Shown: positions 27,219 to 37,373, counted from the stretch's first letter. The stretch is 64,000 nt of DNA from Robiginitalea sp. SC105 (GCF_014243345.1 NZ_JACLZF010000001.1:620001-684000); one strand, 5' to 3'. Translations and numbers: made by a program. The notes: generated from the letters alone by a model not told the origin.

Positions 27219-27755
27219 ATGAGCGAAGCACGTGCAGCCTCCCGGTATGCCAAGGCGGTCCTTGACCTGGCCCTGGAACAGAAAAAGGCGGGAGAGGTGG
27301 AAAACGACATGCGGAAGGTACTGGATACCATTTCCGGCAGCGAGAACCTGCGCGAGGTGCTTTCCAGCCCGGTGCTGACGACCTCCGAAAAGGAGTCTGG
27401 CCTCGGGGCGGTCTTTGCGGATACCGAAAAGCTGACTAAAAAATTGTTTTCCCTCCTGGCAGAGAACAAGCGGGTGGGCATGCTCGATGAGGTTGCCCGC
27501 CAGTACCTGGCCCAGTACGAAATGATCAGGGGACAGGACGTGGCCCATGTGACCACGGCGGTGCCCATGACCCCGGCCCTTGAAAAAAAGGTGCTGGCGC
27601 AACTCAAATCCATTACCGGCAAGGAGGTTACCCTCCAGCATGCCGTAGACCCGGAATTGATCGGCGGGTTTGTCCTGCGGGTGGGTGACCTGGAATACAA
27701 TGCGAGCATTGCGAGCAAGCTCGGGAATTTGAAAAGAGAATTAATTCAGAAATAA
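27219..27755 (+). CDS. atpH: F1Fo ATP synthase subunit delta
   Basis: A 178-residue OSCP/delta subunit. The helical N-terminal domain begins ASRYAKAVLDLALEQ, and the C-terminal DPELIGGFVLRVGDLEYNASIASKL is the family signature. It ties the b-subunit stalk to the top of F1. Confidence 0.94.
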   Translation: MSEARAASRYAKAVLDLALEQKKAGEVENDMRKVLDTISGSENLREVLSSPVLTTSEKESGLGAVFADTEKLTKKLFSLLAENKRVGMLDEVARQYLAQYEMIRGQDVAHVTTAVPMTPALEKKVLAQLKSITGKEVTLQHAVDPELIGGFVLRVGDLEYNASIASKLGNLKRELIQK

Positions 27756-27804
27756 GTAACCCGGTCCGCCCCGGTGGGACGGATCGCCTTTTTATCATAG
27801 AAAA

Positions 27805-29385
27805 ATGGCTGGAATCAAAGCTGCTGAAGTATCAGCAATCTTAAAGAAGCAATTATCCGGATTTGATGCATCCGCCACGCTGGACGAGGTGGGTACCGTA
27901 CTCCAGGTGGGGGATGGTATTGCCCGCGTCTATGGATTGGCCAATGCCCAGTATGGGGAATTGGTGGAATTTGACGGCGGGCTCGAAGGGATCGTCCTCA
28001 ACCTGGAAGAAGACAACGTGGGAGTCGTACTCCTTGGCCACTCCCGGGAAATCGGCGAGGGGACTACCGTAAAAAGGACCCAGCGGATTGCCTCCATCAA
28101 CGTGGGCGAGGGTATCGTCGGACGGGTGGTGGACACCCTGGGAACCCCGATCGACGGGAAAGGGGCCATTACCGGAGAGACCTTTGAAATGCCGCTGGAG
28201 CGCAAGGCGCCCGGGGTTATCTTCCGTCAGCCGGTAAACGAACCCCTCCAGACCGGGGTAAAGGCGATCGATGCGATGATCCCGATCGGACGGGGCCAGC
28301 GGGAGCTGGTGATCGGCGACCGGCAGACCGGTAAGACCACCGTCTGCATCGATACCATCATCAACCAGAAAGAATTTTACGATGCCGGGGAGCCCGTTTA
28401 CTGTATCTACGTGGCTATCGGCCAGAAGGCGTCCACAGTAGCGAATATCGCCAAGACCCTGGAGGATAAAGGCGCCCTGGCATACACCACCATCGTGGCA
28501 GCCAACGCCTCCGACCCCGCCCCCATGCAGGTATACGCCCCGTTTGCGGGCGCAGCCATCGGGGAGTACTTCCGGGATACCGGCCGGCCGGCCCTGATTA
28601 TTTACGATGACCTTTCCAAGCAGGCGGTTGCTTACCGGGAGGTTTCCCTGTTGCTTCGCCGCCCGCCGGGACGTGAAGCCTACCCCGGGGACGTTTTCTA
28701 CCTGCACTCCCGCCTATTGGAGCGCGCGGCCAAGGTAATTGCCGACGACCAGATCGCCAAGGATATGAACGACCTGCCGGACGTATTGAAGGACAAAGTA
28801 AAAGGCGGCGGGTCCCTGACGGCCCTGCCGATTATCGAGACGCAGGCAGGCGACGTTTCTGCCTATATCCCGACCAACGTGATCTCCATTACCGACGGAC
28901 AGATCTTCCTGGAGCAGGACCTCTTCAACCAGGGGGTTCGCCCGGCGATCAACGTGGGTATATCGGTTTCCCGTGTAGGGGGATCGGCCCAGATCAAGTC
29001 AATGAAGAAGGTGGCCGGTACGCTGAAGCTCGACCAGGCCCAGTTCCGGGAACTTGAGGCGTTTGCCAAGTTTGGCTCTGACCTGGATGCCGCCACCCTG
29101 AACGTGATCGAGAAAGGTCGCCGCAACGTGGAGATCCTGAAACAAAACCAGAACGACCCCTTTACCGTGGAGGACCAGGTGGCGATCATCTACGCAGGTT
29201 CCAAAAACCTGCTGCGCGACGTGCCGGTAGACAAGGTAAAGGAGTTTGAGCGGGATTACCTGGAGTTCCTGAACGCGAAACACCGCGACGTGCTGGACGC
29301 GCTGAAAGCCGGGAAACTGACCGACGAGACTACCGACACGCTGACGGCTGTCTGCAAGGACCTGGCCGCGAAATACAAAGGCTGA
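27805..29385 (+). CDS. atpA: F1Fo ATP synthase subunit alpha
   Basis: A 526-residue alpha subunit. The N-terminal beta-barrel includes [17 protein letters not shown], Walker A is GDRQTGKTT, and [33 protein letters not shown] is the family signature around the nucleotide site. It binds non-catalytic ATP in F1. The gene for the catalytic beta subunit (atpD) is not in this window. Confidence 0.97.
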   Translation: MAGIKAAEVSAILKKQLSGFDASATLDEVGTVLQVGDGIARVYGLANAQYGELVEFDGGLEGIVLNLEEDNVGVVLLGHSREIGEGTTVKRTQRIASINVGEGIVGRVVDTLGTPIDGKGAITGETFEMPLERKAPGVIFRQPVNEPLQTGVKAIDAMIPIGRGQRELVIGDRQTGKTTVCIDTIINQKEFYDAGEPVYCIYVAIGQKASTVANIAKTLEDKGALAYTTIVAANASDPAPMQVYAPFAGAAIGEYFRDTGRPALIIYDDLSKQAVAYREVSLLLRRPPGREAYPGDVFYLHSRLLERAAKVIADDQIAKDMNDLPDVLKDKVKGGGSLTALPIIETQAGDVSAYIPTNVISITDGQIFLEQDLFNQGVRPAINVGISVSRVGGSAQIKSMKKVAGTLKLDQAQFRELEAFAKFGSDLDAATLNVIEKGRRNVEILKQNQNDPFTVEDQVAIIYAGSKNLLRDVPVDKVKEFERDYLEFLNAKHRDVLDALKAGKLTDETTDTLTAVCKDLAAKYKG

Positions 29386-29434
29386 TAACGGGTTGCGGAC
29401 ACCGGGCCGCAATCCCTAAATGCAACCACAGGAT

Positions 29435-30295
29435 ATGGCAAACTTAAAGGAAATACGCAACAGGATCACCTCGGTGAGCTCCACCATGCAGATCACCTCT
29501 GCCATGAAGATGGTGTCGGCAGCCAAGCTGAAAAAGGCCCAGGATGCCATCACCGCCATGAGGCCGTATGCCGATAAGCTTACCGAATTGCTGCAGGGCC
29601 TCAGCGCCAACCTGGACAGGGACAGCAGCAGCCGGTATGCCGATGTGCGGGAAGTGCGGAAGGTACTGGTGGTATCCGTGAGTTCCAACCGGGGGTTGTG
29701 CGGGGCGTTTAATTCCAACATCGTCAAGCAAAGCATGAGCCTGCTGCACGGCACTTACGGGGACAAGCAAGTGGAGTTCTTTACCATCGGGAAAAAAGCC
29801 CACGACCTGATCCGCAAGCGCCATACCATTGCAAAGGACCACAGCGGGGTTTTCGACAACCTCACCTTCGAGGCCATTGAGGCTATTGCGGAGGAACTGA
29901 TGCAACTTTTCACTGACGGAAAATACGACCGTATCGACCTGGTGTACAACCAGTTCAAGAATGCGGCAACGCAGATTGTCACCACCGAACAATTCCTGCC
30001 CATCCAGCCAGCCGAAGCGGCGGAGGCGGTATCCGGAGACTATATTTTCGAGCCGTCCGAGGCGGAAATCGTGGAGCAGCTGATCCCCAAGTCCCTGAAG
30101 ACCCAGCTCTTCAAGGCGGTCCTGGATTCGTTTGCCAGCGAGCACGGGGCCCGGATGACGGCCATGCACAAGGCAACCGACAACGCGGCCGAACTGCGGG
30201 ACCAGCTGAAGCTCACCTACAACAAGGCGCGGCAGGCGGCCATTACCAACGAGATCCTGGAGATCGTCGGCGGGGCCGAGGCCCTGGCCGGGTAG
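29435..30295 (+). CDS. atpG: F1Fo ATP synthase subunit gamma
   Basis: The ATG at 29435 gives MANLKEIRNRITSVSSTMQITSAMKMV, the usual gamma N-terminal helix, and 286 residues. The C-terminal helix ATDNAAELRDQLKLTYNKARQAAITNEILEIVGGAEAL completes the rotor coiled coil. Starting five codons earlier is possible but unusual. The operon ends here with a strong terminator; atpD and atpC must lie elsewhere, as in other Bacteroidota. Confidence 0.95.
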   Translation: MANLKEIRNRITSVSSTMQITSAMKMVSAAKLKKAQDAITAMRPYADKLTELLQGLSANLDRDSSSRYADVREVRKVLVVSVSSNRGLCGAFNSNIVKQSMSLLHGTYGDKQVEFFTIGKKAHDLIRKRHTIAKDHSGVFDNLTFEAIEAIAEELMQLFTDGKYDRIDLVYNQFKNAATQIVTTEQFLPIQPAEAAEAVSGDYIFEPSEAEIVEQLIPKSLKTQLFKAVLDSFASEHGARMTAMHKATDNAAELRDQLKLTYNKARQAAITNEILEIVGGAEALAG

Positions 30296-30318
30296 TGGCT
30301 AAACCACCAACGAATTTG

Positions 30319-30350
30319 AATCCCCGGCGCACTGCCGGGGATTTTTTTTT
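30319..30350 (+). terminator. Rho-independent terminator after atpG
   Basis: AATCCCCGGC pairs perfectly with GCCGGGGATT over a 5-base loop, followed by a run of nine T. Confidence 0.92.
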
Positions 30351-30410
30351 GCCCCGGTTGCCAGGGGCTTTGGCATCAAATTTGGATACCTATCTTTACA
30401 AAGACAAAAC

Positions 30411-30935
30411 ATGAAACCCCGGATGCTACAGCGAAACCTTGCCACCCTGCTCCTCACCATGGGGTTGATGGGGTGCTCCTCCCAGAAATCCTTTCAGGCC
30501 GACCCGCCTTTTACCGTCACCGACGCCACGGCCCGCATGTGGACAGGGGGCAGGGAAGCCTCGGGCTCAGGGATGGAACTGCAGATGCGCTGGACACCCG
30601 GGGATAACGGCACGGCCCGGCCGGACGCCCTATATTTCCGGGGGCACCGCATGGAGGCTGTCCTGGAGGATACGGAAACCGGGATGGTCCTGAAGGGGGA
30701 ATATCTGCTGGTCGCCCCTAGTAAAGGGGATATGATCATGCACGCCGACGGGCGGGAGGAAGTGGGCAACCAACCACCCCTCCCATTGCCGGAAGCCGAC
30801 TTCCCCTTTGAACTCCGGCCGGACGAGGCAGTGATTTCCTATACGCGGCTTTCCGACGGGAAGCAATTCTACTTCAAAGTCGAAGGCATTAAGGAAAAAC
30901 AGGGGCGTATTTACCCGGGCAGACAGGGGCAATAA
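30411..30935 (+). CDS. Hypothetical lipoprotein
   Basis: A 174-residue protein with a lipoprotein signal (LATLLLTMGLMGCSS, lipid Cys at about 22). The mature part is beta-rich, with motifs such as DALYFRGHRMEAVLEDTETGMVLKGEY and ISYTRLSDGKQFYFKVEGI, suggesting a small beta-sandwich or barrel-like fold. I do not recognise the family. It stands alone after the atp terminator, about 55 bases before the flippase gene. Confidence 0.6.
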   Translation: MKPRMLQRNLATLLLTMGLMGCSSQKSFQADPPFTVTDATARMWTGGREASGSGMELQMRWTPGDNGTARPDALYFRGHRMEAVLEDTETGMVLKGEYLLVAPSKGDMIMHADGREEVGNQPPLPLPEADFPFELRPDEAVISYTRLSDGKQFYFKVEGIKEKQGRIYPGRQGQ

Positions 30936-30991
30936 CTTTGCCAGCGTTGGCTAATTGCCTAATTTAGGGTTTTATCTAACCCCCTTCTTCT

Positions 30992-32458
30992 TTGAAGCTG
31001 TTTCGTAAACTCTTCAGGCAAACCTTTATTTACGGCCTGGCCACGGTATTGCCACGCATGCTGTCGTTCCTGCTGGTGCCGCTTTATACGGAAGTCATGC
31101 CACCCGGAGGATACGGCGAACTCACCATTATCTTTACGTTTTTTGCCATCTTCAATGTCATCCTGGCCTATGGGATGGAAACGGCTTTTTTCCGGTTTTA
31201 CAGCAAGGAACCCGAGAAGGAGCGCGTCCTGTCTACCTCCCTGCTCTCCATACTGGGGTCCACGGTCCTGTTTTTCCTCCTCGGGGCCCTGATGCGGGAA
31301 CCGCTGGCCCGGCTGATGAATATCGAGGTGAGTTACTTCTGGTATTTCATCATCATCCTGTCGCTGGATGCGCTGGTCATCGTGCCCTTTGCCCGGCTGC
31401 GGGCACAGGAATCCCCCGGTCTCTATGCCATTGTCAAGATTGCCAATGTCACCACCAATATCGTACTGAACCTGTTTTTCCTCCTCGCCCTGCCCCGCCT
31501 GGCCGAATCCGGTACGGAGGAGATCTGGTCTGCCCTGTACGTGGCCGACTTCCAGATCGAGTATATCCTGATTGCCAATATGGTGGCAAGTGGGCTCACC
31601 CTGCTCATCCTGAGCGGCAATTACAGGCACCTGAGCCTGGCATTCGATCGGGGCCTTTGGAAGCGGATGCTGGGTTACGGCTTGCCCGTGATGGTTGCGG
31701 GGGTGGCCTTTACCATCAACGAGGTGTTCGACAAGTACCTCCTCTCGGAACTCCTGCCCCTGGGCGCGGAAGCGGCAAAGGCAGAGGTTGGGAAATACGC
31801 CGCTTGCTATAAGCTCGCCATGTTCATGACCCTTTTCGCCACGGCTTTCCGTCTGGGGATCGAGCCGTTTTTCTTCAGCCATGCGACCTCGGAAAACCCC
31901 AGGCGCGCCTATGCCCAGATCACCAACTACTTTGTGGTCCTGGGCAGTGTGATCCTCCTGGCCGTGGTGGTATTCGCCGATGTGCTGAAGGTGCTGTTCG
32001 TCCGGGACGAGGCATATTGGGAAGCCATGGAAGTGGTGCCCATCGTGCTGCTCGGCAGTTTTTGCCTGGGCATCTACCACAACCTCTCGGTCTGGTACAA
32101 GGTGACCGACCGCACCCGTTTTGGTGCGCTGATCTCCCTGGTAGGCGCGGCCCTTACCATCGGGATCAACGTGGCCTTTATCCCCGAATACAGCTATGCG
32201 GCCTCGGCCTGGGCCACCCTGGCGGCCTACGGCAGCATGATGGTTCTGTCCTACCTGTTTGGAAAGCGCTACTATCCCATTCCGTACAACATGCGGAAAA
32301 TCAGCTTTTACCTGGGGATTTCCATTCTCTTTTCGGTCCTGTCGTTTTACGTATTTAACAGGAACTTATATATCGGGCTGGGCTTACTTTTAGTATTTTT
32401 GGGGGTACTCTACCGGCTCGAAAAAGAATTGCTGCTCAAATTGATACGCGGAAAATGA
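30992..32458 (+). CDS. Polysaccharide flippase (MATE-like, MOP superfamily)
   Basis: A 488-residue membrane protein with about 14 helices. The start [33 protein letters not shown], with its amphipathic basic leader, is typical of Wzx/MurJ-type flippases of the MOP superfamily. The TTG at 30992 is the only start that keeps this motif. It may move a lipid-linked sugar across the inner membrane. It is not in the polysaccharide operon at 1-7643 but in an envelope operon. The dut gene starts on its stop (ATGA). Confidence 0.85.
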   Translation: MKLFRKLFRQTFIYGLATVLPRMLSFLLVPLYTEVMPPGGYGELTIIFTFFAIFNVILAYGMETAFFRFYSKEPEKERVLSTSLLSILGSTVLFFLLGALMREPLARLMNIEVSYFWYFIIILSLDALVIVPFARLRAQESPGLYAIVKIANVTTNIVLNLFFLLALPRLAESGTEEIWSALYVADFQIEYILIANMVASGLTLLILSGNYRHLSLAFDRGLWKRMLGYGLPVMVAGVAFTINEVFDKYLLSELLPLGAEAAKAEVGKYAACYKLAMFMTLFATAFRLGIEPFFFSHATSENPRRAYAQITNYFVVLGSVILLAVVVFADVLKVLFVRDEAYWEAMEVVPIVLLGSFCLGIYHNLSVWYKVTDRTRFGALISLVGAALTIGINVAFIPEYSYAASAWATLAAYGSMMVLSYLFGKRYYPIPYNMRKISFYLGISILFSVLSFYVFNRNLYIGLGLLLVFLGVLYRLEKELLLKLIRGK

Positions 32459-32889
32459 AGGTAAAGATCATCAATCGATCCGGGCGCCCCCTGCCTGCTT
32501 ACCAAACGGCTGACGCAGCCGGGATGGACCTGCGTGCCTGCCTGCAGGAACCGGTACAACTCGCACCCCTGGAGCGCACCATTGTCAAAACCGGCCTGTA
32601 TATGGAGCTCCCCAGCGGATTTGAAGCCCAGATCCGGCCAAGGAGCGGCCTGGCTGCCAAACAGGGGATCGGGGTGCTGAACAGCCCGGGGACCATCGAT
32701 GCCGACTACCGGGGGGAAATTGGTGTGATTCTTGTTAACCTTTCCAATGAAACGGTGACCATTGCAGATGGGGACCGGATTGCGCAGATGGTGGTTGCCC
32801 GGCACGAAAGGGCCGAATGGGTGGAGGTTGAAACGCTGAACGAGACGGTGCGCGGGGCAGGAGGCTTTGGCAGTACCGGCAAGGAATAA
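32455..32889 (+). CDS. dut: dUTP diphosphatase
   Basis: A 144-residue trimeric dUTPase. It hydrolyses dUTP to dUMP and keeps uracil out of DNA. The five family motifs are present: [40 protein letters not shown] and a C-terminal [10 protein letters not shown]. It shares an operon with envelope genes, an arrangement I know from other flavobacteria. Confidence 0.97.
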   Translation: MKVKIINRSGRPLPAYQTADAAGMDLRACLQEPVQLAPLERTIVKTGLYMELPSGFEAQIRPRSGLAAKQGIGVLNSPGTIDADYRGEIGVILVNLSNETVTIADGDRIAQMVVARHERAEWVEVETLNETVRGAGGFGSTGKE

Positions 32890-32891
32890 AC

Positions 32892-33842
32892 ATGAGGCTA
32901 ACTGAGAGAATTCCGAAAGCAATGTGGGCATTGCCCGTTTTCTGGTGCCTGCTGGCAGGTGCCCAGGAGGAGGACAGTGCCGAGTTCTTCCTGGAATCCT
33001 ACTCCGATGCCTTCCAGCAAACCTTTTTCGAGGCCCTCAAGGAGAAGGGGATCGAAAATTACGACCGGGCGGAAGCCCTGTTGCTCGAGTGCAAACAAAT
33101 GGACCCCCTGGACCCCGTACTCGACCACGAGCTGGCCAAGGTGCTCATCCGCCAGAAGCAATACCCGGCTGCCGAACAGTACGCCGTAGCCGCGGTCCGC
33201 GCGGAACCCGGGGAATACTGGTACCTGCATACGCTGATGCAGGCGCTGGAACCCCAGTACCGGCAGCCCGAAAACCTGGCCGATTTTCTGCCCCTGAAGA
33301 TGCCGGAATTCCGGATTAACCTGGCCACCTGGTACCTGGAACAGGGCAAAGGAGATAAAGTGCGTGCCCAGTTGGAAGGGCTGCCGGCCACGAATCAGGT
33401 GGTGGCCCTGCGGCAGCAGGCCAGCCAGCTGGAGGCAGAGGCAGGCCCTGAAGCCCGGCAGGCGGAAGGTGCGCCCGATGTCAACCCGGGCGAAGGAACC
33501 GGGGACACCGCACCAAAGGAAGGCTCTGCAGCAGATTTCGAGAAACAACTGGAAGGGTTGCTCGTCTCCAAAGGGTGGGATGCCGCCCTGGAGCTCGGAT
33601 CGGAGGCAATCGAAACCTATCCGCTCCAACCGTTTTTTTACCTTGCAAAAGGCCGGGCACTGCTTGGCCTGGGACGCGCGGGAGAAGCGGTTGGCGTATT
33701 GGAAGCGGGGGAAGAGTTCCTGCTGGAAACCGGGGAACTCGCCATAAGGATTTACACGGCCCTGGCAGAAGGGTATACTGCGCTGGGCAAAATGGAAAAG
33801 GCAGCGGAATACAAGGCTAAAATCAAAAACGGTTCGCAGTGA
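32892..33842 (+). CDS. Exported tetratricopeptide repeat protein
   Basis: A 316-residue protein. The N-terminus has a short basic region and a hydrophobic stretch (MWALPVFWCLLAGAQ) that looks like a signal peptide ending near residue 24. TPR-like helices follow (about 55-160 and 225-310). Between them is an acidic, Pro/Gly/Glu-rich linker (about 180-215). It starts 2 bases after dut and ends in a 1-base overlap with the DUF4292 gene. It probably acts as a periplasmic adaptor; no catalytic site is visible. Confidence 0.75.
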   Translation: MRLTERIPKAMWALPVFWCLLAGAQEEDSAEFFLESYSDAFQQTFFEALKEKGIENYDRAEALLLECKQMDPLDPVLDHELAKVLIRQKQYPAAEQYAVAAVRAEPGEYWYLHTLMQALEPQYRQPENLADFLPLKMPEFRINLATWYLEQGKGDKVRAQLEGLPATNQVVALRQQASQLEAEAGPEARQAEGAPDVNPGEGTGDTAPKEGSAADFEKQLEGLLVSKGWDAALELGSEAIETYPLQPFFYLAKGRALLGLGRAGEAVGVLEAGEEFLLETGELAIRIYTALAEGYTALGKMEKAAEYKAKIKNGSQ

Positions 33843-34615
33843 TGCATCGATGGACAAATTATCTGGGTTTCCTGCTGGCGGCAATGTTGCTCACCGGCTG
33901 CGGGGCCCGCAAGGTGGTGTCGGCCGGGAAGGTGGACTCCCGGATGACGGTGCGCAATGTGATCCGGAACCACATGTCCGGTACGCCGGATTTCAAAACC
34001 CTCAGTGGCCGCCTGGCCATCGATTATTCGGATGGGGAAAACGACCAGAGCGTAACGGTCAGCCTGCGCATGAAGCGGGATGAGGTCATCTGGCTGAGCG
34101 CCCCCCTGGGCGTTGTCAAGGTGTATATCACCCCCGGCCGGGTGTCTTACTACAACAAGCTGCAAAACGAGTATTTTGATGGGGATTTTGCCTTTATCCG
34201 CGGGTTGCTGGGATCCGACATCGATTTCCAGAACCTCCAGAACCTACTGCTCGGACAGGCTGTCCGGGACCTGCGCGATGAGAAATACAACCTTTCGGTC
34301 ACCGATGAAGCCTACGAACTCAAGCCGGAGGTCAGCCGGTGGTTGTACAAATTATTCTACGAAATAGAACCGCAGAATTTCCGGCTGGCTTCCCAGCAAA
34401 TCTCCCAACCGGAGCTGAAACGGCTCATGGAGGTACGCTACCAGACCTACCAGGAAGTCGAGGGCCGGATCTTCCCCGAAGAGCTCCATATAGCAGCCAT
34501 TGAACAGGACGAAAGAATCACCATAGGGATTACCTACCGGCAGGTCGAAATCAACCGGGACCTGAGCTACCCCTATAAAATACCGAAAGGTTTTAATCAG
34601 ATAACAGCCCAGTGA
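33842..34615 (+). CDS. DUF4292 lipoprotein, LolB-like candidate
   Basis: The ATG at 33842 overlaps the previous stop (TGATG). The signal ends in the lipobox LLTGC (lipid Cys at about 19 or 20). The family is DUF4292. SGRLAIDYSDG, an unbroken series of strands, VIWLSAPLGVVKVYITPGRVSYYNKLQNEYFDGDF and LLLGQAVRDL line up by eye with the strand order and the PLG motif of proteobacterial LolB, the outer-membrane receptor that inserts lipoproteins. That likeness is inference; the family call is firmer. Confidence 0.85.
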   Translation: MHRWTNYLGFLLAAMLLTGCGARKVVSAGKVDSRMTVRNVIRNHMSGTPDFKTLSGRLAIDYSDGENDQSVTVSLRMKRDEVIWLSAPLGVVKVYITPGRVSYYNKLQNEYFDGDFAFIRGLLGSDIDFQNLQNLLLGQAVRDLRDEKYNLSVTDEAYELKPEVSRWLYKLFYEIEPQNFRLASQQISQPELKRLMEVRYQTYQEVEGRIFPEELHIAAIEQDERITIGITYRQVEINRDLSYPYKIPKGFNQITAQ

Positions 34616-35847
34616 TCCTACGTATAGTGGCTTTGCGGTTCTTCCTTGCGCTGGTTCTGGCGTCGTTGGCCGGAACGGGCGGGTATGCCCAGCAGGACGA
34701 ACAGGAGGCGCTCGAAGCAAAAAAGGAACAACTGGAAGAGGAAATCCGGGAGATCAACCGCCTGCTCTTATCCGAACGCGAGCAAAAGGGAAGCGTCCTG
34801 GACCAGATGGAGGCCCTGGACCAGAAAATCGGGCGCCAACAGCAACTTATCCGGGTTACCAACCAGCAATCGAACCTGCTCAACCGCCGGATCAATGCCA
34901 ATATCCGCAACATCAGCAAGCTCCGCGGGGAGCTGGAGACCCTGAAGGCGGATTATGCCGGGATGATCCGCAAATCCTACCGGAACCGCTCCAAACAGAA
35001 CCGGTTGTTGTTCCTGCTGTCCTCTCAAAGCTGGTACCAGGCCTTCAAACGGCTCCAGTACATGAAGCAGTATACGCAGTACCGGAAGGAACAGGGAGAG
35101 GAAATCCAGCAAAAGACCGAGGAACTCACGGTGCTCAACCAGAACCTCAGCCTGCAGCGAAAGGAAAAGGAAGCACTGATAGCCGAAAACCGCAAGGTCC
35201 GGGACCAGTTGCTCGCAGAGGTCAAAAGCCAGAAGAACCTGTTGCAGACCATCCGGCAGAACGAAAGCAGTTACGCGGCGGAAATTGAAGCAAAAAGGCG
35301 GGAAGCCAGGGAAATTGACCGGCAGATTGAACGGCTCATCCGAAGCGCCATTGCCGCCTCCAACCGGGAAAGTAGTTCGGGTAGCGCCTCGAGCAGCCGC
35401 TTTGCCCTGACCCCCGAGGCCAGCCTGATAGCGACTAATTTTTCGGCCAACAAGGGCAACCTGATCTGGCCGGTGGAAAAGGGGGTTAAAAAACAGGGGT
35501 ATGGCATTTACCAGGATGCGGTTTACCCGGGGATCAAGCACCAGAGCAACGGGGTGATCATCGCTACGGACGAGGGGGCCCGGGCCCGGGCGGTTTTTGA
35601 AGGGGAAGTAATCGCCATCCTTGCCGTCCCGGGGGGGAACAAGGGCGTGCAGGTCAAACACGGCAACTATATCAGCACCTACTACAACCTGTCGGAACTC
35701 TATGTCCGGAAGGGGGACAAGGTAAAGATCAAGGACGAGCTGGGACAAATACATACCAATCGGTCTAACGGGTTGACGCAATTAAAGTTCTACCTGTATC
35801 GGGACGCAACCCGCCTGAACCCGGAGGAATGGATCTATCGACTTTAA
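34612..35847 (+). CDS. EnvC-like protein: coiled coil plus degenerate LytM/M23 domain
   Basis: A 411-residue protein starting at GTG 34612, 4 bases inside the previous gene. Signal peptide to about residue 26 (YAQQDEQ), then a long coiled coil (about 28-245), a Ser-rich linker, and a C-terminal LytM (M23) domain from about 285. The zinc ligands are not in place: the usual HxGxD is SNGVII here and the usual HLHFEI is QLKFYLYRD. It should therefore bind and activate an amidase, as EnvC does, rather than cut peptidoglycan. It closes the operon. Confidence 0.87.
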   Translation: MILRIVALRFFLALVLASLAGTGGYAQQDEQEALEAKKEQLEEEIREINRLLLSEREQKGSVLDQMEALDQKIGRQQQLIRVTNQQSNLLNRRINANIRNISKLRGELETLKADYAGMIRKSYRNRSKQNRLLFLLSSQSWYQAFKRLQYMKQYTQYRKEQGEEIQQKTEELTVLNQNLSLQRKEKEALIAENRKVRDQLLAEVKSQKNLLQTIRQNESSYAAEIEAKRREAREIDRQIERLIRSAIAASNRESSSGSASSSRFALTPEASLIATNFSANKGNLIWPVEKGVKKQGYGIYQDAVYPGIKHQSNGVIIATDEGARARAVFEGEVIAILAVPGGNKGVQVKHGNYISTYYNLSELYVRKGDKVKIKDELGQIHTNRSNGLTQLKFYLYRDATRLNPEEWIYRL

Positions 35848-35856
35848 AATATAACA

Positions 35857-36694
35857 ATGAGTATAATTACAGACGTAAAGGGAACTTTTGAACTGAATAA
35901 CGGGGTAAAAATGCCTTACCTGGGCCTCGGGGTGTACCAGTCCGAAGAAGGGGGCGAAGTAGAGCGGGCCGTGAAGTGGGCCCTGGAGGCAGGATACCGG
36001 CATATCGATACGGCCCGCGCCTATGGGAATGAAGCCGGGGTCGGGCAGGCTGTCCGCGAAAGCCCGGTGAGCCGGGAAGAAATCTTCGTCACCAGCAAGG
36101 TGTGGAATTCGGACCAGGGATATGAGAGCACGCTGCGCGCCTTCGACAGCAGCATGGAGGACCTGGGCCTGGAATACCTGGACCTGTATCTCGTACACTG
36201 GCCGGTTGCCGGGAAATACAAAGAAACCTGGCGGGCGCTGGAGCGCCTATACCGGGAAGGCCGGGTGCGGGCCATCGGGGTCAGCAATTTCCTGCAGCAC
36301 CACCTGGAGGACCTGCTCCGGGATGCGGAGGTGGTGCCGGCGGTGGATCAGCTCGAATTCCACCCCTATTTGGTACAGGGATCCCTGCAGGACTATTGCA
36401 AGGCCCGGAATATCCAGTACGAAGCCTGGTCGCCCCTGATGCAGGGGGAAATATTCCAGTTGCCTCAAATGAAGGAAATGGCGGATGCCTATGGGAAGAG
36501 CATTGCCCAGGTGGTCCTTCGCTGGAATTTGCAGAAGGGGGTGGTGACCATCCCCAAGTCCTCCAAAAAGGAACGTATAGAGGCCAATGCGGACCTCTTT
36601 GACTTTGAGCTTTCTCCGGATAGATATGGACAGGCTGGATGCGATGGACAGGGGGCGGCGTTTCGGGCCGGACCCCGACAACTTCGACTTTTAG
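35857..36694 (+). CDS. Aldo/keto reductase with frameshift near the 3' end
   Basis: An AKR of the 2,5-diketo-gluconate reductase type. The tetrad is Asp and Tyr in HIDTARAYGNEAG, Lys in FVTSKVW and His in YLVHWP. Reading from 35857 the frame is good to FDFELSPD (36621), then continues in a family-unlike sequence to 36975, antisense to the thioesterase gene. Skipping one base at 36622 gives DMDRLDAMDRGRRFG and PDPDNFDF with a stop at 36694, exactly the expected AKR C-terminus, total about 278 residues. So there is one extra base, either a sequencing error or a real frameshift. The listed end is the restored one. Confidence 0.85.
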
Positions 36695-37224
36695 GAACCG
36701 GATCCGAGGAACAGCGCCTTGAGTTCTGTGGCGTCCCCGGGTTTCATCTTGCCGGCAAGTACCAGGCTGAGTTGTTTGCGCCTGAGGGCAGCCGCATAGC
36801 GCTGTTTTTCCAGTTCCGTTTCGGGCTCGAGGGGGGGCACTTCCGTGGGAATGCCCGTGTCGTCCACGGCTACGAAGGTATATATGGCCTCATTTGCCTT
36901 ATCCCGCTCCCCGCTGAACCGGTCTTCGATCCAGACATCGATAAATACCTCCATGGAGGTCCGGAATGTACGTGAAATGGCCGCTTCTACCGTCACCACG
37001 CTGCCCAGCGGTATGGAACGGTTGAAGGCCACATGGTTCACGGAAGCCGTTACCGTGATCCGGCGGCTGTGCCTGCGGGCGGCAATGCTGGCAGCCCGGT
37101 CCATCCGGGCGAGCAATTCACCCCCGAAGAGGTTGTTCAGCGGGTTGGTTTCGCTGGGAAGTACCAGGTCTGTCATGATGGTGCGCGAGTCACTGGGAGT
37201 TTTTGGCTTCATATCAGGCTTCAT
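36691..37224 (-). CDS. Acyl-CoA thioesterase (hotdog fold)
   Basis: A YciA/BFIT-type thioesterase of about 177 residues. TDLVLPSETNPLNNLFGGELLARMDRAASIAA carries the catalytic Asn and Asp region of the hotdog helix, and HVAFNRSIPLGSVVTVEA follows. It hydrolyses acyl-CoA in the cytoplasm. The ATG at 37224 is chosen because a -7 box (37240-37247) lies just upstream; 37212 is also possible, while the longer frame from 37278 starts before that box. Its stop overlaps the restored reductase stop by 4 bases. Confidence 0.88.
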   Translation of the reverse strand: MKPDMKPKTPSDSRTIMTDLVLPSETNPLNNLFGGELLARMDRAASIAARRHSRRITVTASVNHVAFNRSIPLGSVVTVEAAISRTFRTSMEVFIDVWIEDRFSGERDKANEAIYTFVAVDDTGIPTEVPPLEPETELEKQRYAAALRRKQLSLVLAGKMKPGDATELKALFLGSGS

Positions 37225-37239
37225 CTCGGGAATTTTCGG

Positions 37240-37247
37240 CAAAGATA
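37240..37247 (-). promoter_or_regulatory. Putative -7 box of the thioesterase gene
   Basis: TATCTTTG on the minus strand, 15 bases before the ATG at 37224. No -33 TTG lies at the right distance. Confidence 0.4.
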
Positions 37248-37373
37248 CGGCCCCGCGGTGAGGAATGAAACGGGACAACCGGCTGAATACGGGAAAACAG
37301 GTGGAATAGGGGCGATAGGGCGGTACAGGCTTCCCCTGAGGGGCCTGAGGACCTTGGTGGCTGAAGGGGGATT

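Noticed and set aside
36622-36975. Longer 3' end of the aldo/keto reductase as a C-terminal extension
   Set aside because: It has no family similarity and is the antisense of the thioesterase; the alternative frame restores the expected end.
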